Positions 17,510 to 26,458 of a stretch of DNA of 64,000 nt are shown piece by piece. Origin of the DNA: Algoriphagus sp. AGSA1 (GTDB lineage Bacteria > Bacteroidota > Bacteroidia > Cytophagales > Cyclobacteriaceae); the NCBI RefSeq assembly GCF_021390545.1, contig NZ_JAJUWR010000029.1:27227-91226 (forward strand), given 5' to 3'. The translations under genes and the position numbers were made by a program. The stretch's first letter is position 1, and every line of letters begins with the position of its first letter. The notes under the pieces are model-generated. The model did no database searches. It was not told the origin of the DNA and saw nothing but the letters and a program-made list of their open reading frames with translations.

Positions 17510-18772
17510 TCAATAGACATTGATTGGATTTTTGACTTGTATGCAGCTTAGTTTTTGCAGTTTTGCGGGATTGCTATAATCAAATTGGCATACGCCGTCA
17601 GGGCCAATTACGATAAGAGATTTTGGGCCGGGAATCAGATCAACAGACTTTTGGCTGGTCAGAAACTCAAGTTGGTTTTGGTCTATAGCCATCACATCAT
17701 TGACGTTAAAGCTTTTCAGACCATGAATTCCTTCTGCTATATAGAGGTATTGACCTGCCAGTCCCAATCCATGTGGGTTGAGCATGGGATATGCTTTTTT
17801 AAGTGTAGGATTATATAGGTTTTTGATGTCAATTACCTGAAGTTCATTCACGCCATTCCAGCATGCATTGCCATTTCTTAGGGTCACAAATGCATGATCG
17901 GAATTCACCACCACTGGGTCACAAGCCTGGACATGCTCGTAAACGGCCATTCTTGTAGGGGAATTAGGTGTGCTGGCATCATAGATGTGCATACCTACAT
18001 TGGATCCGATAAACAGCTTGTCCTGAAATGGGAAAATTGTTTCGATTCCCCAACCTAGGTCAATGGGTTTGACAAAGGATGGATCGGAAGGATTAGCCAC
18101 ATCAAATACTCGAAGTGTGGTTTCATCTACTGCATATAAATGCTTGTTTGACAGGGTAAACCGGGCCATGGATCCTCCAGTGCCATAGCTCTGGGACGCA
18201 GCTGAAAGGTTGGCGGAAAAGCTCATCCTAGAATCCATCATCCATACACCTTGTTGCCATCCACCTCTTTCCCATCCAGGATTTTCTGTGGTGAGTACAG
18301 TGTCTTTAAATGTGATGATTTCACCAGTTTCATGGTAATACATATGGGTAAACACATCCTCAACCCGTTTTGTAAGTTTGATATTGTCAATATTGCTTAG
18401 GTCAAATGCCAATAGATCGACATAATTATCCGCATAAAGGATGTTTCCATTTACGGCCATGTCCACGTTACCCGCTATGGGGATGAAGCTTAAATTAACA
18501 GGGTGTGCAGGATCCTCATTGTTCAGGATGTGAATTCCCTTGGTAGGTTCGTTGATAAAAAGGTAATCTTCATAAATGTAGATTTTCCCTGGATTATCCA
18601 GAGGCATTGCGGGCTCAGTAGTGATGGTTCTTGCCCTGATGTCGCTCATTTCATAATAAACGGGCATCATCGTATGATAGGTGTATGAGTTCGTGACTTC
18701 ATCCTGACAGGAAGAAAATGCAAGGATCACAAACAACAATAAAAGTGGAAAGGGATTGTAGAAAGATTTCAT
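17510..18772 (-). CDS. LVIVD-repeat lipoprotein
   Basis: A 420-aa protein with a lipoprotein signal (LLLLFVILAFSSC). LVIVD-type beta-propeller repeats recur, such as DYLFINEPTKGIHILNNEDPAHP, LYAVDETTLRVFDVANPSDP, LFIGSNVGMHIYDASTPNSP and YLYIAEGIHGLKSFNV. These repeats are typical of Bacteroidota surface lipoproteins of unknown function. It is first in a likely operon with the barrel-like proteins downstream. Confidence 0.8.
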   Translation of the reverse strand: MKSFYNPFPLLLLFVILAFSSCQDEVTNSYTYHTMMPVYYEMSDIRARTITTEPAMPLDNPGKIYIYEDYLFINEPTKGIHILNNEDPAHPVNLSFIPIAGNVDMAVNGNILYADNYVDLLAFDLSNIDNIKLTKRVEDVFTHMYYHETGEIITFKDTVLTTENPGWERGGWQQGVWMMDSRMSFSANLSAASQSYGTGGSMARFTLSNKHLYAVDETTLRVFDVANPSDPSFVKPIDLGWGIETIFPFQDKLFIGSNVGMHIYDASTPNSPTRMAVYEHVQACDPVVVNSDHAFVTLRNGNACWNGVNELQVIDIKNLYNPTLKKAYPMLNPHGLGLAGQYLYIAEGIHGLKSFNVNDVMAIDQNQLEFLTSQKSVDLIPGPKSLIVIGPDGVCQFDYSNPAKLQKLSCIQVKNPINVY

Positions 18773-19065
18773 ATGGATAGGATTTAGCGGTATAAATGTG
18801 TTTTATCTATAGACGAATCTGAACAATGATTTGCTACACAGGAAGTTATAGAAATTTTACTTTAGAATGGGCTTGCCTGTTCTTTATGAAAGATTAGGTG
18901 TCTTTTCTAATGAAAATAGAATGTCTATCTCACTGGATATAGCGCTGATTCGTGTTTTTTGCGCTAATATTCAAAACTTGGCTATACAAACCATTAATCA
19001 AATTCATAGGCCAAGATTTTCAAATTTCTTTACCTTCAAGATCTGAAAATATCCAAGCCAGTCCT

Positions 19066-21729
19066 ATGAGAAAGTATCTGCTGCTGCTTGCAGTATGTTG
19101 TGTGTGTGTGTTGAGTTGTACTTCAAAAGTTGAGGATCCCTTCGCCGAGGTAAAGCCCGATGAATCAAGATTTACGAAGGTCCCATTGGCGGGAAATTTC
19201 AATGAACCCATGGAAATCGAGGTGTTGGACAACGGCGATGTATTGATCATTGAGCGGCATGGAAATCTTAAATTATACCAGGCCGAAACTGGACAAACTT
19301 CGATAGTGGGAACCTTGGATGTATTTCCCGAGCGGGAAGATGGCTTGATGGGGATGGCAAAGGATCCGGATTTTGAAAAAAACAATTGGCTGTATCTGTA
19401 CTACGCTCCCGTCAGTGAGCCTGCATTGAATAGAATTTCCCGCTTTGATTTTGTGGACAATAAGCTGGATTTGAGCTCCGAAGTACTGATTTTGGATGTG
19501 GATATCTACCGTGGATGCTGCCACTCAGGTGGAGGTTTGGAATTTGATTCAGAAGGTAATCTGTATTTGGGCATCGGAGATGATTCCACACCTTTTGAGT
19601 CCAGCAATTTCAATCCTATAGACGAGCGTCAGGATCAGCCCAAAAACGTGGATGCCCAGAGGACTTCTGGGAACACAAATGACTTGAGAGGGGCAATTCT
19701 CAGGATCAAACCCAAACCTGAAGGAGGTTACACTATTCCAGATGGGAATTTATTTCCCGTAGGCACACCAAATACCCGTCCGGAAATCTACGTAAAAGGA
19801 AACCGGAATCCATTTAGGTTCTCAATAGACAGCCATAATGGAAATCTTTATTGGGGGGAAGTAGGCCCGGATGCTTCCGAAGATAAAGAAGGCAGAGGGC
19901 CTAGAGGCTATGATGAGATCAATGTGGCTACTGGCCCGGGATATTATGGCTGGCCTTATTTTGTGGGAAATAATTATGCCTATTGGAAGTATGATTTTAC
20001 TACCGGAGAAAGTTTGTTTCAGTTTGATCCTAAAGCACCCAAAAATACTTCCCCAAATAATACGGGGATGGAAATACTTCCAGAGGCTCAACCGGCTTTG
20101 ATTTATTATCCATATGCCGAATCCGATGAATTCCCCATGCTAGGGCAGGGAGGGAGAAATGCCATGGCTGGTCAGGTCTATTACCGGGAGGATTATGAAG
20201 ATTCCAAGGTGAGGTTTCCCGGTTATTACAATGGTAAGCTTTTTATCTATGATTGGATGCGAAACTGGATTTTTACGGTCAGCCTGACTGAAAATTTCGA
20301 ATACGATACCATGGAGCGCTTTATGCCGGAAACCCATTTTGAGAAACCTATGGATATGCAGTTTGCCAAAGATGGTTCTTTGTATTTATTGGAATACGGT
20401 ACATTCTGGCGGGCAAACAATGACGATTCCGGCTTATATAGAATTGTTTTCTCCGAAGGGAATAGAAAACCGGAAGTGAAAATATCTGCTGACCAGATAC
20501 AAGGTTCGGCTCCATTGACGGTGGATTTTTCCTCAGCAGGAACACAAGATCCGGACATGGAAGATAAAATCACATTTCATTGGGATTTTGGAGACAATGA
20601 AGCTATATCCGCCGAAGAGAACCCTTCGCATACATTCGAATCGCCTGGTGTGTACAAGGTGACCTTGACAGCAACTGATCAGGAAGGCGAATCAGCAACT
20701 TCCTTTTTGGAAGTAAGAGTTGGGAATGAGGCACCTGTTGTTTCCATTGAGTGGGAGGGCAACCGAAGTTTTTATTTCGGAAAGGAGACGGTCAACTATA
20801 CCGTAAAAGCAACAGACAAGGAAGATGGGGAGATAGATCCAAAGCAAATTAATGTAACCATAGACTATCTGGAAGGGGGATATGATCAGATCGAAATGGG
20901 GCATCGGGAAGAAGTCTTGAGCATAGGAGAGACATACATCAATGAGGCGGGGTGCAAGGCCTGTCACGGAATCAGCAATGAGTCTGTAGGCCCGGATTAT
21001 ACGGCAGTATCGGAGAAATACAAAAATGATCCCAATGCAAAAGCCTATCTGGTCGATAAAATAAAAAATGGTGGTTCTGGAGTCTGGGGAGAGCAGATTA
21101 TGCCGGGGCATACACACCTGGAGGAGACTAGAGTGAGTCAGATGGTTGACTTTGTGTTGGGTATTGCCAATCCAAATGCAAAATCTGCGTTGCCGGCAGC
21201 TGGCAGTTATACCATTGAATCTACAGATGAAGAGGATGGGTTTTACATGGTGCAGGCATCTTATGAGGATCAGGGTGCCAACGGGATTCCTCCGATAAAA
21301 ACCACAACTCAACTAAAACTGAGGAATACACTGGTATCTGCCTATAGTGCTGATGGTTTAAAAGGTGCGGCAAGGGCTAATCCTGAAGACGAATACTATG
21401 TGCAATTTACCGAATCAGGTTCTTGGCTAATGCTTAAAGACCTTGATTTAGATCACATCAATAATATCACACTTTCTGTAATGCCAGGAAACACTATAGG
21501 CAAAATCCAGGTGAGGGCAGGGTCACCCGATGGACCGCTAGTGGGAGAAACTGACCTTTTGAATAGAGAATCCAGACCGGTCACAGGGCCTGAAGAGGGC
21601 TGGTTTGAAGTTCTGTTACCAATTAGGACTTCGGATTTTTACGGGGATTTATATTTCGTATATGTGTCAGAAAGGGGTGTCAATATCTGGAACACCTTCA
21701 ATCTCAAAACTATAAATTTCAAAAGGTAA
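19066..21729 (+). CDS. PQQ-type glucose/sorbosone dehydrogenase with PKD and cytochrome c domains, lipoprotein
   Basis: 887 aa from the ATG at 19066, which opens a lipoprotein signal ending LSC; a start at 18952 would bury it. A GSDH beta-propeller at about residues 30-455 includes H153 in CCHSGGGLEF, the place of the catalytic base of soluble PQQ glucose dehydrogenase. A PKD domain follows (about 466-555, with FHWDFGD). A haem-binding CKACH motif lies at C630/C633/H634. The C-terminal region (about 715-887) ends like a CBM6-type domain. It probably oxidises a sugar at the cell surface and passes electrons to its own cytochrome (inference). Confidence 0.85.
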   Translation: MRKYLLLLAVCCVCVLSCTSKVEDPFAEVKPDESRFTKVPLAGNFNEPMEIEVLDNGDVLIIERHGNLKLYQAETGQTSIVGTLDVFPEREDGLMGMAKDPDFEKNNWLYLYYAPVSEPALNRISRFDFVDNKLDLSSEVLILDVDIYRGCCHSGGGLEFDSEGNLYLGIGDDSTPFESSNFNPIDERQDQPKNVDAQRTSGNTNDLRGAILRIKPKPEGGYTIPDGNLFPVGTPNTRPEIYVKGNRNPFRFSIDSHNGNLYWGEVGPDASEDKEGRGPRGYDEINVATGPGYYGWPYFVGNNYAYWKYDFTTGESLFQFDPKAPKNTSPNNTGMEILPEAQPALIYYPYAESDEFPMLGQGGRNAMAGQVYYREDYEDSKVRFPGYYNGKLFIYDWMRNWIFTVSLTENFEYDTMERFMPETHFEKPMDMQFAKDGSLYLLEYGTFWRANNDDSGLYRIVFSEGNRKPEVKISADQIQGSAPLTVDFSSAGTQDPDMEDKITFHWDFGDNEAISAEENPSHTFESPGVYKVTLTATDQEGESATSFLEVRVGNEAPVVSIEWEGNRSFYFGKETVNYTVKATDKEDGEIDPKQINVTIDYLEGGYDQIEMGHREEVLSIGETYINEAGCKACHGISNESVGPDYTAVSEKYKNDPNAKAYLVDKIKNGGSGVWGEQIMPGHTHLEETRVSQMVDFVLGIANPNAKSALPAAGSYTIESTDEEDGFYMVQASYEDQGANGIPPIKTTTQLKLRNTLVSAYSADGLKGAARANPEDEYYVQFTESGSWLMLKDLDLDHINNITLSVMPGNTIGKIQVRAGSPDGPLVGETDLLNRESRPVTGPEEGWFEVLLPIRTSDFYGDLYFVYVSERGVNIWNTFNLKTINFKR

Positions 21730-21793
21730 TTGAAACCATTTCCTGTGTTATTAGTTAAAAGAGGTAAGCTTAAACCACTAACCAACTATAACT

Positions 21794-22648
21794 ATGAAAT
21801 TTTACACAATTATTGTGATGATTCTGTTCACATGTATAGGGACAGCTTCCTACGCTCAAAATTCTGTATTTCAGATTTCCGATGGCAAGAAAGATTTTGA
21901 ACTCCGGGCAGTTGCCGAATTGGGGTTTTTAGGAGTTCTGAGCCATAAAGTGCAGTTTGGAGAAAATGGTACTTACTTCGATTATAAAAAAAGCGGTGGG
22001 CAAAATGTTCTTTTCCCGGTAGGTAGAGTCTCACTCGAACTGGACATAAAAGAAAGAAATACCGTTATTCTATTATACCAGCCACTTACGATTCAGACAC
22101 AGGCCTTGCTGACAGAGGATGTGGTAGTAAATGATTTGACATTTCCTGCTAACAGTTCCGTTGATTTACTGTACAATTTTCCCTTTTATAGAGTTAGTTA
22201 TTTGCGGGAACTGCTTCCAGACCAAGAAAGATGGGGACTGGCAGTGGGGGGTAGTGTGCAGCTGAGAAATGCTACCATTACATTCGAATCCACGGACGGG
22301 GAGAGATTCCGAACTAACCAAGACGTAGGGGTGGTACCTGCATTGAAAGTGCGGAGTAGGTATGATCTATCGAAACTGCTATACCTAGAGTTGGAGGCTG
22401 ACGGAATCTATGCGCCGATCAGCTATCTGAATGGCAGTGACAATGAGGTGAAGGGTGCTATTTTGGATGCAAGTATCCGATCTGGTCTTAAAGTGACCCA
22501 GGATGTAAATGCATTTCTCAATCTTCGATATCTTGGTGGAGGAGCGGAAGGCGCATCAGACGATGAGCCAGGGCCGGGAGATGGTTATGTGAAGAACTGG
22601 CTTAACTTTATTACTGTTTCGACAGGCTTTGTATATAAGTTTAATTGA
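21794..22648 (+). CDS. secreted protein, probable outer-membrane barrel
   Basis: A 284-aa protein with a signal peptide (MKFYTIIVMILFTCIGTASYAQ). The mature part has many amphipathic strands, including FLNLRYLGGGAEG, and ends with FVYKFN. It is 64 bp after the sugar dehydrogenase gene on the same strand and is followed by a strong terminator, so both are probably one transcript. No family is recognised. Confidence 0.6.
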   Translation: MKFYTIIVMILFTCIGTASYAQNSVFQISDGKKDFELRAVAELGFLGVLSHKVQFGENGTYFDYKKSGGQNVLFPVGRVSLELDIKERNTVILLYQPLTIQTQALLTEDVVVNDLTFPANSSVDLLYNFPFYRVSYLRELLPDQERWGLAVGGSVQLRNATITFESTDGERFRTNQDVGVVPALKVRSRYDLSKLLYLELEADGIYAPISYLNGSDNEVKGAILDASIRSGLKVTQDVNAFLNLRYLGGGAEGASDDEPGPGDGYVKNWLNFITVSTGFVYKFN

Positions 22649-22659
22649 CGATAATTATT

Positions 22660-22697
22660 GTGGGAGATTGAATTTTCAGTCTCCCACTATTTTTTTT
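22660..22697 (+). terminator. Rho-independent terminator
   Basis: An 11-bp stem (22660-22670 with 22677-22687, core GTGGGAGA/TCTCCCAC, one G-T pair) with a 6-nt loop is followed by eight T at 22690-22697. It ends the sugar dehydrogenase/barrel transcript. Confidence 0.9.
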
Positions 22698-22735
22698 GAA
22701 ACTATTTTTTTAAATTCCTTCAAACTTTTTAGCGT

Positions 22736-23104
22736 ATGGCAATTGAGAAAAAATACTGTTTGAACTGCAATGCAGTGATCCAGGGTAGAATTGATAAGAA
22801 ATTCTGTGATGATCAATGCAGGAATACCTACAATAATCAGCAGAATGCATTTTCTACCAACTATATCCGGCGGGTTAATCACAGCCTGAAGAAAAACCGC
22901 AATATTCTGGAAGGTGTCATTCCTGCAGGAGAAGATATGGGAAAAACAACCCGGGACCGTTTGCTTCGGGATGGTTTTCTGTTCAAGTATTTTACCCATA
23001 TCTATGAGACCAAAAAAGGCAACATCTATCATTATTGCTATGATTATGGATATTTGGAGCTGGAGAGCGATTGGTTTTTGGTGGTGAAGGGAAAGGAAGT
23101 TTAG
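22736..23104 (+). CDS. small zinc-ribbon protein
   Basis: A 122-aa protein with an N-terminal four-cysteine ribbon (C8, C11, C24, C28 in YCLNCN and KKFCDDQC). A basic helical stretch and a C-terminal domain rich in aromatics follow. It is a conserved Bacteroidota type of unknown function; nucleic-acid binding is a guess from the ribbon and the basic stretch. Confidence 0.7.
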   Translation: MAIEKKYCLNCNAVIQGRIDKKFCDDQCRNTYNNQQNAFSTNYIRRVNHSLKKNRNILEGVIPAGEDMGKTTRDRLLRDGFLFKYFTHIYETKKGNIYHYCYDYGYLELESDWFLVVKGKEV

Positions 23105-23156
23105 TGAGACAGCAGGAATAAAATGTATAGCTCACAAGAAATAGGTACTTTTGGGC

Positions 23157-24482
23157 GTGTCAGAAAATATCCAAGAAACCACCGCCCAGTATCTCAAAAG
23201 CCTTTCGATTGACAGCCTCAATGAAATGCAGACTGAGTTTATCTCCAGAGCTGCCAAGAATCCAAATATCGTTCTTTTGTCTCCTACAGGTTCAGGCAAA
23301 ACAGTCGCGTTTTTAATCCCTCTTCTTAATTCACTGAAGGAAAATGTACGTGAAGTTCAGGCGCTGATCATTGTGCCATCCCGTGAATTGGCAATCCAGA
23401 TCGAGCAGGTTTTCAAGGGTATGAAAACTCCCTTTAGAGTCAGTACAGTATATGGCGGGCACTCTTCCAAACTAGAATCGAACAGCCTAGGCGAATCGCC
23501 AGAAGTGATTATAGGTACTCCCGGAAGATTGGCAGATCATATAGGACGGGAATCGTTTGATGCCAAGACTATTCAGACTGTGGTTTTGGATGAGTTTGAC
23601 AAATCACTTCAAATGGGCTTTCATGAGCAGTTGAAGGTGATTTTCGCAGCGCTCTCTGGGCAGCAAAGACATATGTTGACTTCTGCGACAGCACTGAAGC
23701 GCATGCCTGATTTTCTACCCTTTGTGGATCATCGCACCGTCAATTTTCTAAAAGATGTGGCGGAGTCCAAACTTGAGTTGAAGATCGTTCACAGTTCGAG
23801 TAAAGAAAAGGGAGAGACGCTGATGCGTTTGGTGGCAGGTTTTCAGGATGAATCCTGCATAGTATTTTGTAATCACAGGGATGCAGTGGATAGACTAAGC
23901 ACCTTGCTTAATGATTATGGTTATTTTCATTCGGTTCTACATGGAGGTCTGGAGCAGATCGACCGGGAGAAGAATTTGATCAGGTTCCGGAGCAAGGTCA
24001 CCAATTTGTTGATTGCTACGGATTTGGCTTCACGGGGATTGGATATTCCCGAGATCAAGCATGTGGTGCATTACCAACTACCCCCAAAAGAAGACGCTTT
24101 TATCCATAGGAATGGACGGACGGCAAGAATGCATGCCGAAGGCTTGTCTTATTTAATTCTTGCCAACGATGAATCCAAGCCAGAATATTTGGAAGGATTT
24201 ATAGATGAGGTTAAAGTGGGGGAGAAGTTAGTACCGCCGATTTCCCAGGAATGGACCTGTCTATATGTGAGTGCAGGTAAAAAAGACAAGGTGAGCAAAG
24301 GCGATATCGTAGGGATGCTCACCAAAAAAGGCGGGTTGACAAGTTCGGAAATCGGTTTGATCACAATCATGGATTTTGCTTCTTATGTGGCTGTGAAAAG
24401 CAATTTGGTGCAAAAACTTCTACCCAAACTAAAGAACGAACGGGTGAAAAAAGTGAAAGTGAGAATAGAGGAAGCGAATTAG
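23157..24482 (+). CDS. DEAD-box RNA helicase with DbpA-like C-terminal domain
   Basis: About 441 aa from the GTG at 23157; a TTG at 23151 is an alternative. Motifs: Walker A SPTGSGKT, motif II as DEFD instead of DEAD, SAT (motif III), and HRNGRTAR (motif VI). The last 75 residues, from WTCLYVSAGKKDKVSKGDIVG, match the DbpA RNA-binding domain that targets 23S rRNA hairpin 92. A role in 50S subunit assembly is therefore likely (family knowledge). Confidence 0.85.
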   Translation: MSENIQETTAQYLKSLSIDSLNEMQTEFISRAAKNPNIVLLSPTGSGKTVAFLIPLLNSLKENVREVQALIIVPSRELAIQIEQVFKGMKTPFRVSTVYGGHSSKLESNSLGESPEVIIGTPGRLADHIGRESFDAKTIQTVVLDEFDKSLQMGFHEQLKVIFAALSGQQRHMLTSATALKRMPDFLPFVDHRTVNFLKDVAESKLELKIVHSSSKEKGETLMRLVAGFQDESCIVFCNHRDAVDRLSTLLNDYGYFHSVLHGGLEQIDREKNLIRFRSKVTNLLIATDLASRGLDIPEIKHVVHYQLPPKEDAFIHRNGRTARMHAEGLSYLILANDESKPEYLEGFIDEVKVGEKLVPPISQEWTCLYVSAGKKDKVSKGDIVGMLTKKGGLTSSEIGLITIMDFASYVAVKSNLVQKLLPKLKNERVKKVKVRIEEAN

Positions 24483-24663
24483 TTTTCAGTGGGGAGTTTC
24501 TCAGCGGTCAAGATGTTAACCCTATATCCATTTAATAGTGAAGTTCAATTGACATGAGTGGCGCAAGGGGGATTTCTGTCGCAATGCTTAAAAGGGGCAT
24601 TGATTTCCATTTTAAACTCTCAATTTCCTTAACTTAGGGTTTGCTGAAAAACCAAGCAGTCTT

Positions 24664-25083
24664 ATGCAAAAGCGCGTCACCGGAATAGGAGGTATCTTTT
24701 TCAAAGTAAAAGATCCGGCAAAAACCAAGTCTTGGTATCAGGAACACCTCGGGCTCAATACGGATGCTTATGGGTCTGCTTTCGAGTGGCGAAGCTCTGA
24801 AAATCCGGATCGAAAGGGCTTCACGCAATGGTCTCCTATGAAAGACGATACAGCCTATTTCAAACCTTCGGAAAAGGATTTTATGATCAATTACCGTGTA
24901 GAGAATCTTCTGGAACTGGTAAAGGAATTAAAAGCTGAAGGTGTGGTGGTCCTGGATGAGATCGATGAAACCGAATATGGCAAGTTCGTGCATATTCTGG
25001 ATCCGGATGGGCATAGTATCGAACTTTGGGAGCCGGTGGATGAAGTTTATGATGAGCTGGTAGTAGGAAGAACAAAAAGCTAA
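24664..25083 (+). CDS. VOC (glyoxalase-like) family protein
   Basis: A 139-aa single-VOC protein: GIGGIFFKVKDPAKTKSWYQ at the start, and ILDPDGHSIELWEP with the metal-ligand glutamate near the end. No catalytic identity can be given. A short GNAT gene follows at 15 bp and is probably cotranscribed. Confidence 0.8.
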   Translation: MQKRVTGIGGIFFKVKDPAKTKSWYQEHLGLNTDAYGSAFEWRSSENPDRKGFTQWSPMKDDTAYFKPSEKDFMINYRVENLLELVKELKAEGVVVLDEIDETEYGKFVHILDPDGHSIELWEPVDEVYDELVVGRTKS

Positions 25084-25097
25084 AACTTACTAATGAG

Positions 25098-25379
25098 ATG
25101 AAAATACAACACGAATTTGACGGAAAAAAAGGTTCTTTTTACCTAGAAGAAGGAGCGAAGCGCTCGGCTGAAATGGTCTATGTGATGGCTGGTCCAGCCA
25201 AGATGATCATTGAGCATACTGAAGTCGATGAAAGCCTGAAAGGGCAAGGGATAGGCGGAAAGCTACTGGAAGAATTGGTGGCCTATGTCAGGAAGGAGGA
25301 GATTAAAGTGATTCCGCTTTGTCCCTTTGCAAAAGCGATGTTTAAGAAAAAGGAAGATTTGCGGGATGTTCTTGCCTAA
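25098..25379 (+). CDS. small GNAT-family acetyltransferase
   Basis: A 93-aa protein with the acetyl-CoA binding signature VDESLKGQGIGGKLLEE (RGxGxG-like) and a final CPFAKAMF segment. This is the short YjdJ-like type of GNAT fold. It forms a unit with the VOC gene upstream. Confidence 0.8.
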   Translation: MKIQHEFDGKKGSFYLEEGAKRSAEMVYVMAGPAKMIIEHTEVDESLKGQGIGGKLLEELVAYVRKEEIKVIPLCPFAKAMFKKKEDLRDVLA

Positions 25380-25385
25380 GATATA

Positions 25386-25646
25386 TCAAGAAAACAGCAT
25401 ATATAAAAGCAAGCCGATAATAAGAGAAACCAATCCGGCGAAGAAATAGCTGCTTCTCGCAAATGAACTTCGTCTGTCCATTCTATAATTAATGCTGTCA
25501 TCTATGTTTTTCAGATCGGCCTTGTCCATGTTTTTTTCTCTGGAAATACCTTCAGATCCCCTGCGTTTTGGGCGTATCTTTCCAAGGTTTCGATTTTCCT
25601 TCGAAGATTTATTTGCTGAGGAAATAAAGCCGGCACCTCCTGTCAT
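25386..25646 (-). CDS. small protein with one C-terminal membrane helix
   Basis: An 86-aa protein with a basic, polar N-terminal part and a single hydrophobic helix at the very end (YFFAGLVSLIIGLLLYMLF), so a tail-anchored topology. No family is recognised. The size and clear tail anchor support a real gene. Confidence 0.5.
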   Translation of the reverse strand: MTGGAGFISSANKSSKENRNLGKIRPKRRGSEGISREKNMDKADLKNIDDSINYRMDRRSSFARSSYFFAGLVSLIIGLLLYMLFS

Positions 25647-25895
25647 AAAAAACTAATTGTCTTTAAAAATAGTGATTTCCTAGCGTAGTTGAAAAGTGAA
25701 TTCCATGTGTCTTTTTAAAAATGCTCCAAATGCAAAGATCAGTACAAGGTAGGTCAGTGGTGTCTATTGGTCTGTATTACCCTTTTTTCTGGTTTCATAT
25801 GCTGTAGCTCAAAAACCGGAACATAATCCATCTGCAGTTGATCCTGGAGATTTGGAAGCAATTTGCGCCCGTGATAAAATGAGCTGTTAGTATAA

Positions 25896-26282
25896 TCATT
25901 GATATTTCTCCATTTGGAGCTTGATTTTCTCCAAGGTCAAGGGTTTTTCCAGAAAACCTGAGACGATGGAATATTCCTGGGCTTTAAACCTGTCCTGATA
26001 ATCGATGGAGCTGGACAGGATGACTATTTTATCTTCTCTTCCGGGGTGTAGTTGCAGGTATTTATCCAGAAATTCCCAGCCATTCAATACCGGCATATTG
26101 ATATCCAAAAAGATCAGGAGGGACTGCTTTGGATCCAGGTCATTGAGCCTGATGAGCGCTTCCTCACCCTCAAGGAATTCTTCTATTTTTTCAGCGATAC
26201 CAACTTTTCCAAGTAGTCTTTTATTGATCAGGTTGTTTATCGGATCATCATCCACTAGAAAAATGGTGTCAAATTGAGCCAT
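25896..26282 (-). CDS. single-domain response regulator
   Basis: 128 aa from the ATG at 26282; an upstream ATG at 26327 would add 15 unlikely residues. It is a receiver domain only: acidic pocket DDD at 11-13, phosphoacceptor D60 in IFLDINMP, a serine in VILSSS, and the conserved lysine in FLEKPLT. There is no output domain and no histidine kinase nearby, so it belongs to the orphan CheY-like type common in Bacteroidota. Confidence 0.9.
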   Translation of the reverse strand: MAQFDTIFLVDDDPINNLINKRLLGKVGIAEKIEEFLEGEEALIRLNDLDPKQSLLIFLDINMPVLNGWEFLDKYLQLHPGREDKIVILSSSIDYQDRFKAQEYSIVSGFLEKPLTLEKIKLQMEKYQ

Positions 26283-26406
26283 TGAGAGAATACGGGTGTG
26301 GGAAAAGGGAGTTTTATACTTAGCCAAAATACAATTAATACTGATCCAAGAAAAAGGTTTAACTACCTTTTTTAATTTTATCCTATAGAAATGCTAGTAT
26401 TCAGGC

Positions 26407-26439
26407 AATAAAAAAGGAGGTCCCTGGGAACCTCCTTTT
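26407..26439 (-). terminator. Rho-independent terminator of groESL
   Basis: AAAAGGAGGT and ACCTCCTTTT form a 10-bp stem around an 8-nt loop. On the minus strand the stem runs into a T-rich tail (26407-26415). It lies 20 bp after the groEL stop. Confidence 0.9.
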
Positions 26440-26458
26440 GGATTTTTGGAGTGGATGA

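Noticed and set aside
20692..21312. 206-codon open frame opposite the sugar dehydrogenase
   Set aside because: Shadow frame; the plus-strand protein has recognisable domains across the whole stretch.
24636..24656. GGGTTTGCTGAAAAACC before the VOC gene as an insertion-sequence end
   Set aside because: Only a short self-complementary motif; no partner end or direct repeat was found.
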